DNA from: Pedobacter sp. Leaf170
Lineage (GTDB): Bacteria > Bacteroidota > Bacteroidia > Sphingobacteriales > Sphingobacteriaceae
Direction: 5' to 3'
NCBI RefSeq assembly: GCF_920984665.1
Contig: NZ_CAKLBP010000002.1
Span: forward strand, 682,001-746,000
DNA length: 64,000 bases
Shown here: positions 34,594 through 42,524 of the stretch, piece after piece
How positions within the stretch are numbered: position 1 is the stretch's first letter
Layout: every line of letters starts with the position of its first letter
Notes under the pieces: model-generated
Told to the model about the DNA's origin: nothing
The model's input: only the letters and a program-made list of their open reading frames with translations
Database searches by the model: none
Position numbers and translations under genes: made by a program

Positions 34594-35577
34594 ATGAATA
34601 AAAAACTTTTAATACTATCCTTACTTACAATTTTTGCTTTTCAAGCCTGTAAAAACGAGAAAAAATCTTCAGAAGACAGCGAAACTACAACAACGGAAAT
34701 TAAGTTGGTTTCACCAGATTTTAATGCTGATAGTGCCTTTGCATATACAAAAGCTCAGGTAGATTTCGGTCCGCGTATTCCTGGAACCAATGCCCACAAA
34801 AAATGTGCTATTTATCTGGTTAGTAAATTAAAATCATTTGGTGCAAAGGTAAATATTGAGGGCGAACCAACTAAAACTTATGATGGTAAAACCTTTCAGC
34901 TAAAAAACATTGTGGCAAGCTTTAATCCTGAAAATAAGAACAGGGTTTTGGTTACCGCCCATTGGGATGCTAGGCCATTTTCTGATCAAGATACCGACCC
35001 TGTAAATCATACAAAACCCTTCGATGCTGCAAATGATGCGGGTAGCGGAGTGGCTGTAATACTTGAAATGGCTCGCCAGATTCAACAAAAACAACCTAAT
35101 GTTGGTGTAGATTTTGTGCTTTGGGATTTGGAAGACTACGGTAAAGCTAATGATGAAACACCTGATGAAATCACCTGGTGTTTGGGTTCGCAATATTGGG
35201 CTAAAAATGCGGTGAAAATGGGCTATAAAGCTATTTATGGTATCAATCTGGATATGGTAGGCGGCGGGAACGCTCAGTTTACTCAAGATGAAATATCCCG
35301 CCAATCTGCTCCTGAAGTTGTTAATAAAGTTTGGAATATCGGTAGTGAAATTGGTTATTCATCATACTTTGTAAGTATCCCAAGCGGAAAGTTAGTTGAT
35401 GATCATTTCTGGGTTAATAAAGCCGGCGTTCCTTGCGTCGATATTATTCATTATAACGATAACAGTGGGTTTTACATTAATTGGCATACCCAATTGGATA
35501 ACTTAGCCAACATTGATAAAAATACATTAAAGGCAACCGGACAAACGGTTTTGGAAACCATTTATCGTGAGAAATAG
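34594..35577 (+). CDS. M28 family peptidase or bacterial glutaminyl cyclase, lipoprotein
   Basis: This 327-aa lipoprotein (IFAFQACKNEKK, Cys at about 19) has the M28 zinc site: H-W-D in VTAHWDARPFSD, Asp in FDAANDAGSGVA, Glu in LWDLEDYGK, Asp in INLDMVGGG, and His in NWHTQLDN near the end. Both M28 aminopeptidases and the animal-type glutaminyl cyclases of Bacteroidota (which cyclise N-terminal Gln of exported proteins) share this fold; the single-zinc cyclases have WDLEDYG-like segments close to this. I favour glutaminyl cyclase but cannot separate the two without structure-based comparison. Confidence 0.83.
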   Translation: MNKKLLILSLLTIFAFQACKNEKKSSEDSETTTTEIKLVSPDFNADSAFAYTKAQVDFGPRIPGTNAHKKCAIYLVSKLKSFGAKVNIEGEPTKTYDGKTFQLKNIVASFNPENKNRVLVTAHWDARPFSDQDTDPVNHTKPFDAANDAGSGVAVILEMARQIQQKQPNVGVDFVLWDLEDYGKANDETPDEITWCLGSQYWAKNAVKMGYKAIYGINLDMVGGGNAQFTQDEISRQSAPEVVNKVWNIGSEIGYSSYFVSIPSGKLVDDHFWVNKAGVPCVDIIHYNDNSGFYINWHTQLDNLANIDKNTLKATGQTVLETIYREK

Positions 35578-35747
35578 CAATGTTTAATTGTTAATTACTT
35601 TTAAATATGCAGCCAAAAGAAAATTTTATATTCGCTCTATCTAAACATAAAAACATAGTTGAAGTAGTCATGTGCGAAATTCTCAACACAGATATCCATA
35701 CAAGGCGTATTTCTTTATAAAAACTAACAAATAATAAATATCTACAG

Positions 35748-36608
35748 ATGAAACAAATCTTCTCAACCGCATTGGCTTCGCTTTTAGCTTTTGGTGCATT
35801 TGCACAAAAGAGCGATGGAACTACAAAATCTTTAGTTAATGCAGAAAAAGAATTCGCTAAATCGATAGCAAAAAATGGTGATAAAGAGTCGTATATAGAA
35901 TACTCATCAGCAAACACATTAGTATTTAGACCGAACCCGGTAAATGCAAAAACTTTCTATGCGAGCCAATCTAAAGGCATGAATGAAGTAAATTGGGAGC
36001 CTAATTTGGCAAAGGTTTCTAAAAGTGGCGATTGGGGATTTACCACTGGAAACTATGCTGTTGGTACAACTGATAAAAAATATGGTCAGTATTTATCTAT
36101 TTGGAAAGCAGAAGCTGGTAAATGGAAGCTAGCTATTGATTTAGGCACAGAGAGTAATAAACCACTGCAAAAAATTGCAGATAGATTTGTTGAACCAAAA
36201 GAGCGTGTGGCGCCTAAAACTTTCATAAACGAGAAAGAAATAAAGGCTGGTAAAGATGTTATTCTTACTACCGAGAAAACGCTTAATACCTTCCTTAAAA
36301 CTCATGGTATTGGTGCTTTTGGAGGATTTTTAACTAATGATGCCCGTTTACTTTTTCCTGGTAATGAAGCCATTGAAGGCAAAGGCAAAATACTATCATT
36401 TTTTAATGGGATGATAAGTAAGATAAACCTTAAAACAACAGTAGTTGATAAGGCTGCTGGTAGCGATTTTGCTTATACTTATGGCGTTGCAACTATTGAT
36501 TACAAAGCAGATTTACGTGAAAGCTTTAATTATGTTTTCATTTACGAAAAAGCTGCTGATGCAAGCTGGAACTTAATTGTTCAGGCTTTTGTACCAGCAG
36601 AAAGATAA
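35748..36608 (+). CDS. exported protein with two NTF2/SnoaL-like domains
   Basis: This 286-aa protein has a signal peptide (cleavage near AFGAFAQ). Residues 28-130 look like a DUF4440/SnoaL cone fold: VNAEKEFAKSIAKNGDKESY, then a DWGFTTGNYAVG strand and a YLSIWKAEAGKWKLAIDLG strand pair. Residues 160-286 repeat the plan (EKTLNTFLKTHGIGAFGGFL, DFAYTYGVATIDY, FNYVFIYEKAADASWNLIVQ). So it is a tandem of two diverged NTF2-like domains. Function unknown; such domains bind small hydrophobic ligands. A terminator follows. Confidence 0.72.
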   Translation: MKQIFSTALASLLAFGAFAQKSDGTTKSLVNAEKEFAKSIAKNGDKESYIEYSSANTLVFRPNPVNAKTFYASQSKGMNEVNWEPNLAKVSKSGDWGFTTGNYAVGTTDKKYGQYLSIWKAEAGKWKLAIDLGTESNKPLQKIADRFVEPKERVAPKTFINEKEIKAGKDVILTTEKTLNTFLKTHGIGAFGGFLTNDARLLFPGNEAIEGKGKILSFFNGMISKINLKTTVVDKAAGSDFAYTYGVATIDYKADLRESFNYVFIYEKAADASWNLIVQAFVPAER

Positions 36609-36628
36609 TTTATAATGTGAACCTTTAG

Positions 36629-36661
36629 AAGGGCTATCTGTAAAAAGAAAGCCCTTTTTTT
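36629..36661 (+). terminator. terminator of the NTF2-like gene
   Basis: AAGGGCT (36629-36635) and AGCCCTT (36650-36656) form a stem with a 14-base loop followed by seven T. Confidence 0.85.
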
Positions 36662-36705
36662 ATATGTAAAGCATTAGTTTTACGTTTATGATAAAAATAA
36701 ATTTC

Positions 36706-37590
36706 ATGATTAAAAAATTAATACTGTTTCCAATCTTCTTCTTATTTATTATTGATGCTTTTGCTCAAAAACAGAAGTTTGATGTTCAGGGTAAAGCCGG
36801 TGCAAGAGGCATTATGCCCGAAAACACAATACAGGGAATGCTTAAAGCCTTAGATTTAGGCGTTACTACAATAGAAATGGATGCAGTTATCTCAAAAGAC
36901 AAACAGGTAATTTTATCTCAAGAGCCATATTTTAATTCCGAAATTTCTTTACAACCCAACGGAAAGGCCATTACCTTGAAGGATCAAAAGAATTTCAATA
37001 TTTATAAAATGAATTATGAGGAGATAAAGAAATTTGATGTTGGCAGCAAAATTCATAACCGTTTTCCCGGGCAAATGAAATTTAAAGCTTACAAACCATC
37101 GCTTACAGAAACAATTGATGCCGTTGAAGCTTATGTTAAAGAAAATAAACTTTCAAAACCGATGTATAGCATCGAAACCAAAACCATAAAAAACGGTGAT
37201 AATGAATTTCATCCTGAGCCGGCTGAATTTATTGAATTGATTATGGCTGTAGTTACGGAAAAAAAACTGACCAAAAGGGTTATTATCGAATCGTTTGATA
37301 TGCGAACGCTTCAATATCTTCATGAAAAATATCCTAAAATTCAAACTTCTTTGTTAATTGATGAGAAAGAATCTTTTGAAGATTATATAAAAAAACTTGG
37401 ATTTAAGCCGACAATATATAGTCCTTACTCTGTTTTAGTTGGTAAAGGATTGGTAGATAGATGCCACGCCATGGGCGTTAAAATTATACCCTGGACGGTT
37501 AATACCATTAAAGACATCAACTATTTCAAGAGTTTAGGTGTTGACGGTATCATTACCGATTTCCCTAATTTAATGAATCAAATTAAGTAA
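36706..37590 (+). CDS. glycerophosphodiester phosphodiesterase-like protein lacking catalytic histidines
   Basis: The start is taken at ATG 36706, which directly opens a good signal peptide (MIKKLILFPIFFLFIIDAFA); an upstream ATG at 36688 adds six residues. The GDPD TIM-barrel outline is clear: GARGIMPENTIQGMLKALDLG, TIEMDAVISKD (metal-binding Glu and Asp), a MYSIETKT strand, and GVDGIITDFP at the end. The two catalytic His are missing: the usual HRG reads KAG (GKAGARGIMPEN) and the usual HDP reads QEP (ILSQEPYF). The reading frame is intact, so this may be a binding protein or an enzyme with altered chemistry. Confidence 0.8.
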   Translation: MIKKLILFPIFFLFIIDAFAQKQKFDVQGKAGARGIMPENTIQGMLKALDLGVTTIEMDAVISKDKQVILSQEPYFNSEISLQPNGKAITLKDQKNFNIYKMNYEEIKKFDVGSKIHNRFPGQMKFKAYKPSLTETIDAVEAYVKENKLSKPMYSIETKTIKNGDNEFHPEPAEFIELIMAVVTEKKLTKRVIIESFDMRTLQYLHEKYPKIQTSLLIDEKESFEDYIKKLGFKPTIYSPYSVLVGKGLVDRCHAMGVKIIPWTVNTIKDINYFKSLGVDGIITDFPNLMNQIK

Positions 37591-37642
37591 CGAAAACTTT
37601 GATTCTTTTACGGTCATTGAAGCAAAAACAATTAATAAAATC

Positions 37643-37710
37643 GTCATTTCGAGTTGCGGAGCAATCTCCTGACAAAAGATTTCATTGTGCCTCGCAATGC
37701 TGGAATGATG
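37643..37710. repeat. REP-like palindromic repeat, family A (diverged copy)
   Basis: CGTCATTTCGAGTTGCGGAG (from 37643) and CTCGCAATGCTGGAATGATG (to 37710) are imperfect inverted arms, with CAATCT and AGATTTCATTG inside. It shares its arms with the copies at 5580 and 28550. Confidence 0.6.
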
Positions 37711-37743
37711 CCTAAATTCACTTTAATAATGCCTAAAATAAAT

Positions 37744-37773
37744 AAGGTTCTGATAAACTAATATCAGAACCTT
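37744..37773. terminator. bidirectional terminator between convergent genes
   Basis: AAGGTTCTGATA (37744-37755) and TATCAGAACCTT (37762-37773) form a perfect 12-bp stem with a 6-base loop, between the GDPD-like gene and the small histidine-rich membrane protein gene. Confidence 0.8.
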
Positions 37774-37795
37774 CTTTGCTTCACTTAAAAAAATC

Positions 37796-37993
37796 TTAGT
37801 GATGAGGTTTTGCTTCTTCAGTATGTGCAGCTTCTGTTTTTTCATGGGAAGATGAAGTTCCTTCTTCTGCATGATGAAAAATAGGTCTGGTAAAAACCAC
37901 GCAAAGGATTAAAACGATAATCCATACGGTTAATGGTAATGCCCAAATCCCTTTTGTTTGCTGAACTGGTGCGTGTGAGTCGTGAGCTGACAT
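37796..37993 (-). CDS. 65-aa single-pass membrane protein with His/Glu-rich tail
   Basis: One hydrophobic helix (about residues 20-40, ALPLTVWIIVLILCVVF) is flanked by a short N-terminus with MSAHDSHAP and a C-terminal tail rich in His, Glu and Ser (HHAEEGTSSSHEKTEAAHTE to KPHH). The gene lies between a strong terminator and a 200-base AT-rich spacer, and has an ordinary ATG start. I do not recognise it; the His clusters could bind metal, and small proteins of this type occur beside respiratory or electron-transport genes elsewhere, but none is near here. Confidence 0.65.
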   Translation of the reverse strand: MSAHDSHAPVQQTKGIWALPLTVWIIVLILCVVFTRPIFHHAEEGTSSSHEKTEAAHTEEAKPHH

Positions 37994-38192
37994 ATCTAAT
38001 ATTTTTGATTTAAAATTTGCTTTTTAATGTGTGTAAAGATAACAACAATGTTCAAAAAAATAAATTTTAAGGACATTGTTTAATTAATCTTAAAATTGTT
38101 GCGGTAATCTTTTAATTATATGGAAGCTAAGTGATGTAGTTAATTTACCAAGGCTTACGATGCTGAAATAAATTCAGCATAACAATAAAGTT

Positions 38193-39161
38193 TTAGAGTA
38201 AATCGTTGATTATCTTCTCAATAGATAAACCTTCTGCTTCAGCACGATAATTACGAACAATTCGATGGCGCAGAATCGGTTCAGCAACCGCTTGAACATC
38301 CTCTATGTCTGGTGCATATTTACCGCTTATTGCAGCATGACATTTAGCGCCCAAAACCAAAAATTGCGATGCTCTGGGTCCAGCACCCCAACTTACATAT
38401 TTATTTATCGCATCTGTTGCAAACTCCGTATTCGGGCGGCTTTTAGCGGCAAGTTTTACCGCGTATTCCAACACATTATCTGTTACAGGAATATCACGTA
38501 TTAATTTTTGAAAATATTGTATATCATCAGCATGAATAATTTTTTGTAGCGGAGTGGTTTTGTTGCTGGTGGTGTTTCTTACAATATTCAACTCATCTGC
38601 AAATGCAGGATAATTAAGCTGAATGTTAAACATAAAGCGGTCTAATTGTGCTTCGGGTAATGGATAGGTTCCTTCTTGCTCAATAGGGTTTTGTGTTGCT
38701 AAAACGAAAAAAGGCTTTGGAAGGGAATGGGTTTGACCTGCTGCCGTTACCGATTTTTCTTGCATGGCCTCTAACAAAGCCGCCTGAGTTTTAGGTGGCG
38801 TTCTGTTAATTTCATCAGCAAGGATAATATTTGAAAAAACAGGCCCTTTTATAAATTTAAAGTGCCTGTCTTCGCCTAATATCTCTGCGCCAATAATATC
38901 GCTTGGCATTAAATCTGGTGTGAACTGAATTCTATTAAAATCTAAATCCAGCACCGAAGCTACCGTTTGTACAAGTAAAGTTTTGGCTAATCCGGGTACG
39001 CCAACCAGTAAACAATGTCCGTTACTAAAAATGGCGATTAACACAGATTTTATAATGTCATCTTGTCCAACAACAACCTTGCTAATTTCTGCTTTGATGG
39101 TATTGAAAGACTGATGAAGGGCATCTACAGCTTCTACTTCATTCCTGTATTGCATAGGCAT
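38193..39161 (-). CDS. MoxR family AAA+ ATPase
   Basis: This 322-aa ATPase has Walker A GVPGLAKTLL, Walker B ILADEINRTPPKTQAALLEAM, sensor 1 FVLATQNPIEQEGTYPLPEAQLDRFMF and the lid domain with WGAGPRASQ (sensor 2 Arg). MoxR proteins act as chaperones for maturation of partner complexes, often with von Willebrand factor A and DUF58 proteins; no such partners lie in this window downstream. Its start overlaps by one base (TAATG) with the SurA-like stop, so translation is coupled. An internal Met two residues later (MQYRNE) is an equally possible start. Confidence 0.92.
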   Translation of the reverse strand: MPMQYRNEVEAVDALHQSFNTIKAEISKVVVGQDDIIKSVLIAIFSNGHCLLVGVPGLAKTLLVQTVASVLDLDFNRIQFTPDLMPSDIIGAEILGEDRHFKFIKGPVFSNIILADEINRTPPKTQAALLEAMQEKSVTAAGQTHSLPKPFFVLATQNPIEQEGTYPLPEAQLDRFMFNIQLNYPAFADELNIVRNTTSNKTTPLQKIIHADDIQYFQKLIRDIPVTDNVLEYAVKLAAKSRPNTEFATDAINKYVSWGAGPRASQFLVLGAKCHAAISGKYAPDIEDVQAVAEPILRHRIVRNYRAEAEGLSIEKIINDLL

Positions 39162-40528
39162 TATTTTGTTTCTGTGCTAGTGCTCGATTTTGTCCAGATT
39201 TTTAATGAATCGCAAGTTTGAAAGTCTGGATCGATTTTAATGTAAGTGCTTTCTCTTCTTTTTTCAAACCATTCGCTCAATGTACGGTTGGTTTTATCAT
39301 CTTGTGCTGCTGCCTTTATTTTTGGAAAATCCTGAACCAGGTTTGCTTTGTGTGGTGGAATTTTAGATTTAAGGTATAAAATTCTGTAACCTTGCTTACC
39401 ATCAGCAGCTGTAAATAATTCTGGTTTAGAAATGCCACCAACTTTCATGGTATCAATTACCAAAAATACTGCAGGGTCTAATTTATCAATTGGGATAAAT
39501 GTAGTTCTGCTCTGTACATTTTCTGCATTCAACATCATACCACCGTTATATTTTGTTTCTTTATTATCAGAATAAAGGTTCGCTGCGGCTGCAAAACTTA
39601 GTTTTTTTGCCATGATGTTGTTGTAGATACTATCTGCATGTAGTTTTGTACGGTCGATACTTGCCTGTGTACTTTTCGGCATAACTAAAATATGACGGGC
39701 ATGCACCTGTTCGCCTCTTCGTTCTATAACCTGCAAAATATGAAATCCAAATTCTGTTTCAAAAACGGGCGACATTTCGCCTGCTTTAAGTTTGAAGGCC
39801 CATGAAGTAAATTCTTTTGCCATCTGGCTTCTATCAAAAAAACCTAAATCTCCACCATCACCAACTGAACCCGGATCTTCTGAATATGCTTTTGCTAAAG
39901 CACCAAAATCTTCACCACCTTTAATTCTCAAGCGTAAAGCTTCAATTTTATCATGAAATTTTTCTTTCTCTGCTTTTGTTAATTGAGGATGAAGAATAAC
40001 CTCTCCAACTTCAACTTCTGTATTAAACTCAGGAAGTGTATCACCTAAAGATTTGTAATATTTCTCAACCTCTAATGGAGTTACATTGATGTTTTCGGTG
40101 ATTTTAGATTGCATTTTTTGCGCAATCAACTCATCTTTAATAGATGGCCTCATCTCATCTTTGTATTGTAAAACAGATTTATTTAAAAACTGCTCTAAAC
40201 GCTCCTGTCCGCCTGCACGATTAATGCTGTAACGCATACGTCTGTTTACTTCATCATCAACCTGGCTGTCATCAACCATAATCGAATCGATTTCAGCTTG
40301 CTGTTTAAGCAATTTCTGTATTAAGGTATTTTCTAAAATTTTGCATTTAATGTTCGGATCAGCCGCCTGGCCTTGATACAAAATTTGGGTGTATTGTTGA
40401 TTAATATCCGATAGGAGAATAATATTATTTCCTACAACAGCAGCAACTTTATCTAAATTGTTCTTTTGAGCATAAGTGTTTAAAAACAAGCCCAACAACG
40501 CAGTTACTACTAAAAAAACTTTCTTCAT
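39161..40528 (-). CDS. SurA-type periplasmic peptidyl-prolyl isomerase/chaperone
   Basis: This 455-aa protein assists outer membrane protein folding. The start is set at ATG 40528, which opens the signal peptide (KKVFLVVTALLGLFLNTYAQ); the longer frame adds 20 residues without merit. A SurA N-terminal domain (VAAVVGNNIILLSDINQQY) is followed by two parvulin domains, the first with EDFGALAKAYSEDPGSVGDGG and FGFHILQVIERRGEQVHARHI, the second beginning at about residue 275 with a degenerate core. A TAAATTTG -7 box lies at 40547-40554 on the minus strand. It sits between another SurA-like gene and moxR. Confidence 0.9.
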   Translation of the reverse strand: MKKVFLVVTALLGLFLNTYAQKNNLDKVAAVVGNNIILLSDINQQYTQILYQGQAADPNIKCKILENTLIQKLLKQQAEIDSIMVDDSQVDDEVNRRMRYSINRAGGQERLEQFLNKSVLQYKDEMRPSIKDELIAQKMQSKITENINVTPLEVEKYYKSLGDTLPEFNTEVEVGEVILHPQLTKAEKEKFHDKIEALRLRIKGGEDFGALAKAYSEDPGSVGDGGDLGFFDRSQMAKEFTSWAFKLKAGEMSPVFETEFGFHILQVIERRGEQVHARHILVMPKSTQASIDRTKLHADSIYNNIMAKKLSFAAAANLYSDNKETKYNGGMMLNAENVQSRTTFIPIDKLDPAVFLVIDTMKVGGISKPELFTAADGKQGYRILYLKSKIPPHKANLVQDFPKIKAAAQDDKTNRTLSEWFEKRRESTYIKIDPDFQTCDSLKIWTKSSTSTETK

Positions 40529-40589
40529 TCTATTTATTGTATTTTGCAAATTTAATATTAATGCCCTTATTAATTGAATGTATTGCAAT

Positions 40590-41177
40590 TTATAGCTTCG
40601 CTAATTTGCGCAGTTCATTCTCGTTAATTTTAACCTGATATTTCTGTTTAAGGTTATTGAGCCAATTTTCTTCTAATTTTTGCTGATAATCGGCAATTAC
40701 ATCACCTTTTATTTCGCTTAATGGTTTATTGTATTTCAGTTTATTTGTTTGATAAAACCCGGCAATTGCTTCATCATCATCTTGTGCTTTACTCCAGATT
40801 TTTTGTTCTGAGATATTAAACATCAGCACACCCTCGCGGTATTCATTTAGTAAAAAATCGTGTTCTTTACCCTTATTGTTAACTTTTTTATGTTCTGCTA
40901 ATGCATTTTCGTAAGTTTTAACCTCTTCCTGAAAATTTTTGCTTTTATCTAAACCCATTTCCTTCGCATCTAAAACTTTAAGCTTAAAATTAATGTATAA
41001 GTTTAAATAGTTTGCAAGGGTATTATAGTCTGTATTAGCGCTTCCGTTGTGACTTTTTTTATAAGCCCACATAAATTCTTTACTGCTTATTGTTTTATTA
41101 TTTATTGTAGCAACATTTTGAGCAATTGCAGCGTTTGTTACTACACAAAAAATAAGTAAGCAATATGCTTTTCTCAC
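40590..41177 (-). CDS. SurA N-terminal domain-like exported protein without a parvulin domain
   Basis: The 195-aa form starts at GTG 41177 and gives a clean signal peptide (RKAYCLLIFCVVTNAAIAQ); a TTG 13 codons upstream is the alternative. The mature part begins QNVATINNKTISSKEFMW, as in SurA/PpiD N-terminal chaperone domains, continues with LANYLNLYINFKLKVLDAKE, and then EYREGVLMFNISEQKIWSKA, a segment that in longer Bacteroidota PpiC proteins leads into the isomerase domain. Here the isomerase is absent and the protein ends with a basic helix. It is probably a periplasmic chaperone working with the SurA-type protein encoded 61 bases downstream. Confidence 0.75.
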   Translation of the reverse strand: MRKAYCLLIFCVVTNAAIAQNVATINNKTISSKEFMWAYKKSHNGSANTDYNTLANYLNLYINFKLKVLDAKEMGLDKSKNFQEEVKTYENALAEHKKVNNKGKEHDFLLNEYREGVLMFNISEQKIWSKAQDDDEAIAGFYQTNKLKYNKPLSEIKGDVIADYQQKLEENWLNNLKQKYQVKINENELRKLAKL

Positions 41178-41281
41178 CCGGAGGATTCTATAAATTGTAA
41201 TGGATAAAAGTAACAATTAGCGGAGCTATTATAAGATATTTAACTAATTTTAACAGATATTATTATACTGCAAAAATACGA

Positions 41282-41938
41282 ATGGAAAACCAGCTTACCA
41301 ACAATGCCAACGCTTTACGATTATTTTTTACTGATGATGTATTCTTAGTAGAGGATAATTCGGTAAAAATCTCGGCTGAAGCTAGTGACAACACCGTATT
41401 GAATGATTTGCCTACTACGGTAACGGAGTTGAAAAGCGTACCAACGGAAGGTAAAGAAACAACTTCTATATCCAATATTCAGTCAACATCAATTCCCGTT
41501 TATCAGGAAAACAGCGTAAAAACAGTAATTCTTGAAGAACCTTTAACACAGCCGAAGCCTTTCAAATTTTTAGGAGGCAATAAAAAGTCGGTGTTGATTT
41601 TGGTTAACGATAATGTTAATGATGTAAGTACAGAACAGGGTAGAGATTTGCTTAGAAAAATTGTTAAAGCGATTGATTTAGTAACGGCTGATTTTGCATT
41701 ATTGAATTATGCAGCCTACCATAATACCGACTTTTCAGAACTTCAGCAATTTTTTAATCCGCAACTAATGTTATCATTTGGGGTTGATATCCATCAATTG
41801 AAACTAAATCTCGCCTGGAAAAATGAAATTATCCTTTATCAAAATACAAGAATGATTTTTGCACCGAACCTGCATGATTTGGATGCAGATTTACCAGCAA
41901 AGAAAATGCTTTGGGCAAATCTTCAACTTATAAAATAA
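41282..41938 (+). CDS. conserved hypothetical protein, possible HolD-like (DNA polymerase III psi) analogue
   Basis: This 218-aa soluble protein has a low-complexity acidic/Ser-Thr N-terminal half with no signal peptide and a compact C-terminal half (about 100-218) with KKSVLILVNDNVND, a Rossmann-like strand, and a final FAPNLHDLDADLPAKKMLWANLQ. The last segment resembles the P-S-L-x-E-L-x-x-x-x-x-x-K-x-x-L-W end of bacterial HolD psi subunits, which are degenerate relatives of the uracil-DNA glycosylase fold. It is encoded just ahead of rdgB (12-base gap) and divergent from the SurA-like operon. The HolD relation is a hypothesis; otherwise the family is unknown to me. Confidence 0.7.
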   Translation: MENQLTNNANALRLFFTDDVFLVEDNSVKISAEASDNTVLNDLPTTVTELKSVPTEGKETTSISNIQSTSIPVYQENSVKTVILEEPLTQPKPFKFLGGNKKSVLILVNDNVNDVSTEQGRDLLRKIVKAIDLVTADFALLNYAAYHNTDFSELQQFFNPQLMLSFGVDIHQLKLNLAWKNEIILYQNTRMIFAPNLHDLDADLPAKKMLWANLQLIK

Positions 41939-41950
41939 ATACTCTTTTTA

Positions 41951-42523
41951 ATGAAAAAGCTCGTTTTCGCTACTAATAACGACCATAAAACAGAAGAAAT
42001 TCGTGCTGCGTTGGCTGGTCAGTATGAGGTTTTGAATTTAAAAGATATTGGTTGCGAAACCGATATTCCGGAAACTGCTGATACTTTTGATGGTAATGCA
42101 ACCTTAAAAAGTGGTTATGTTGTTGCGCATTACAATTTAGATTGTTTTGCTGATGATAGCGGTTTAGAAATTGAAGCTTTAAATAATGAGCCTGGTGTTT
42201 ATTCTGCCCGCTACGCTGGGAGTAGAGATAGCGCTGAAAATATTCAATTGGTTTTGGCTAAATTACAAGGTTCTGAAAATAGAAAAGCCAGATTTAAAAC
42301 GGTTATATCCTTAATGCAGGACGGACAAAATCATTTATTTGAGGGTGTGATTAATGGAACAATCAGAACAGAATTATCAGGTTCAAATGGTTTTGGTTAC
42401 GACCCGATTTTTCAACCAGATGGCTATGAAATTACCTTTGCAGAGATGAACCTTGCTGAAAAAAACAGAATAAGTCACAGGGCAATTGCTTTGCAAAAAA
42501 TGCTGACTTTCCTTAAATCTTAA
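41951..42523 (+). CDS. rdgB: non-canonical purine NTP pyrophosphatase (RdgB/HAM1)
   Basis: The enzyme hydrolyses ITP, dITP and XTP to monophosphates and so keeps damaged purines out of DNA and RNA. The 190-aa sequence has the family signatures: [15 protein letters not shown] at the N-terminus, [12 protein letters not shown] with the metal-binding acidic pair, [23 protein letters not shown], and SHRAIAL at the C-terminus. It lies 12 bases after the hypothetical gene upstream and is convergent with the OstA-like gene, whose stop is one base away. Confidence 0.95.
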   Translation: MKKLVFATNNDHKTEEIRAALAGQYEVLNLKDIGCETDIPETADTFDGNATLKSGYVVAHYNLDCFADDSGLEIEALNNEPGVYSARYAGSRDSAENIQLVLAKLQGSENRKARFKTVISLMQDGQNHLFEGVINGTIRTELSGSNGFGYDPIFQPDGYEITFAEMNLAEKNRISHRAIALQKMLTFLKS

Positions 42524-42524
42524 A

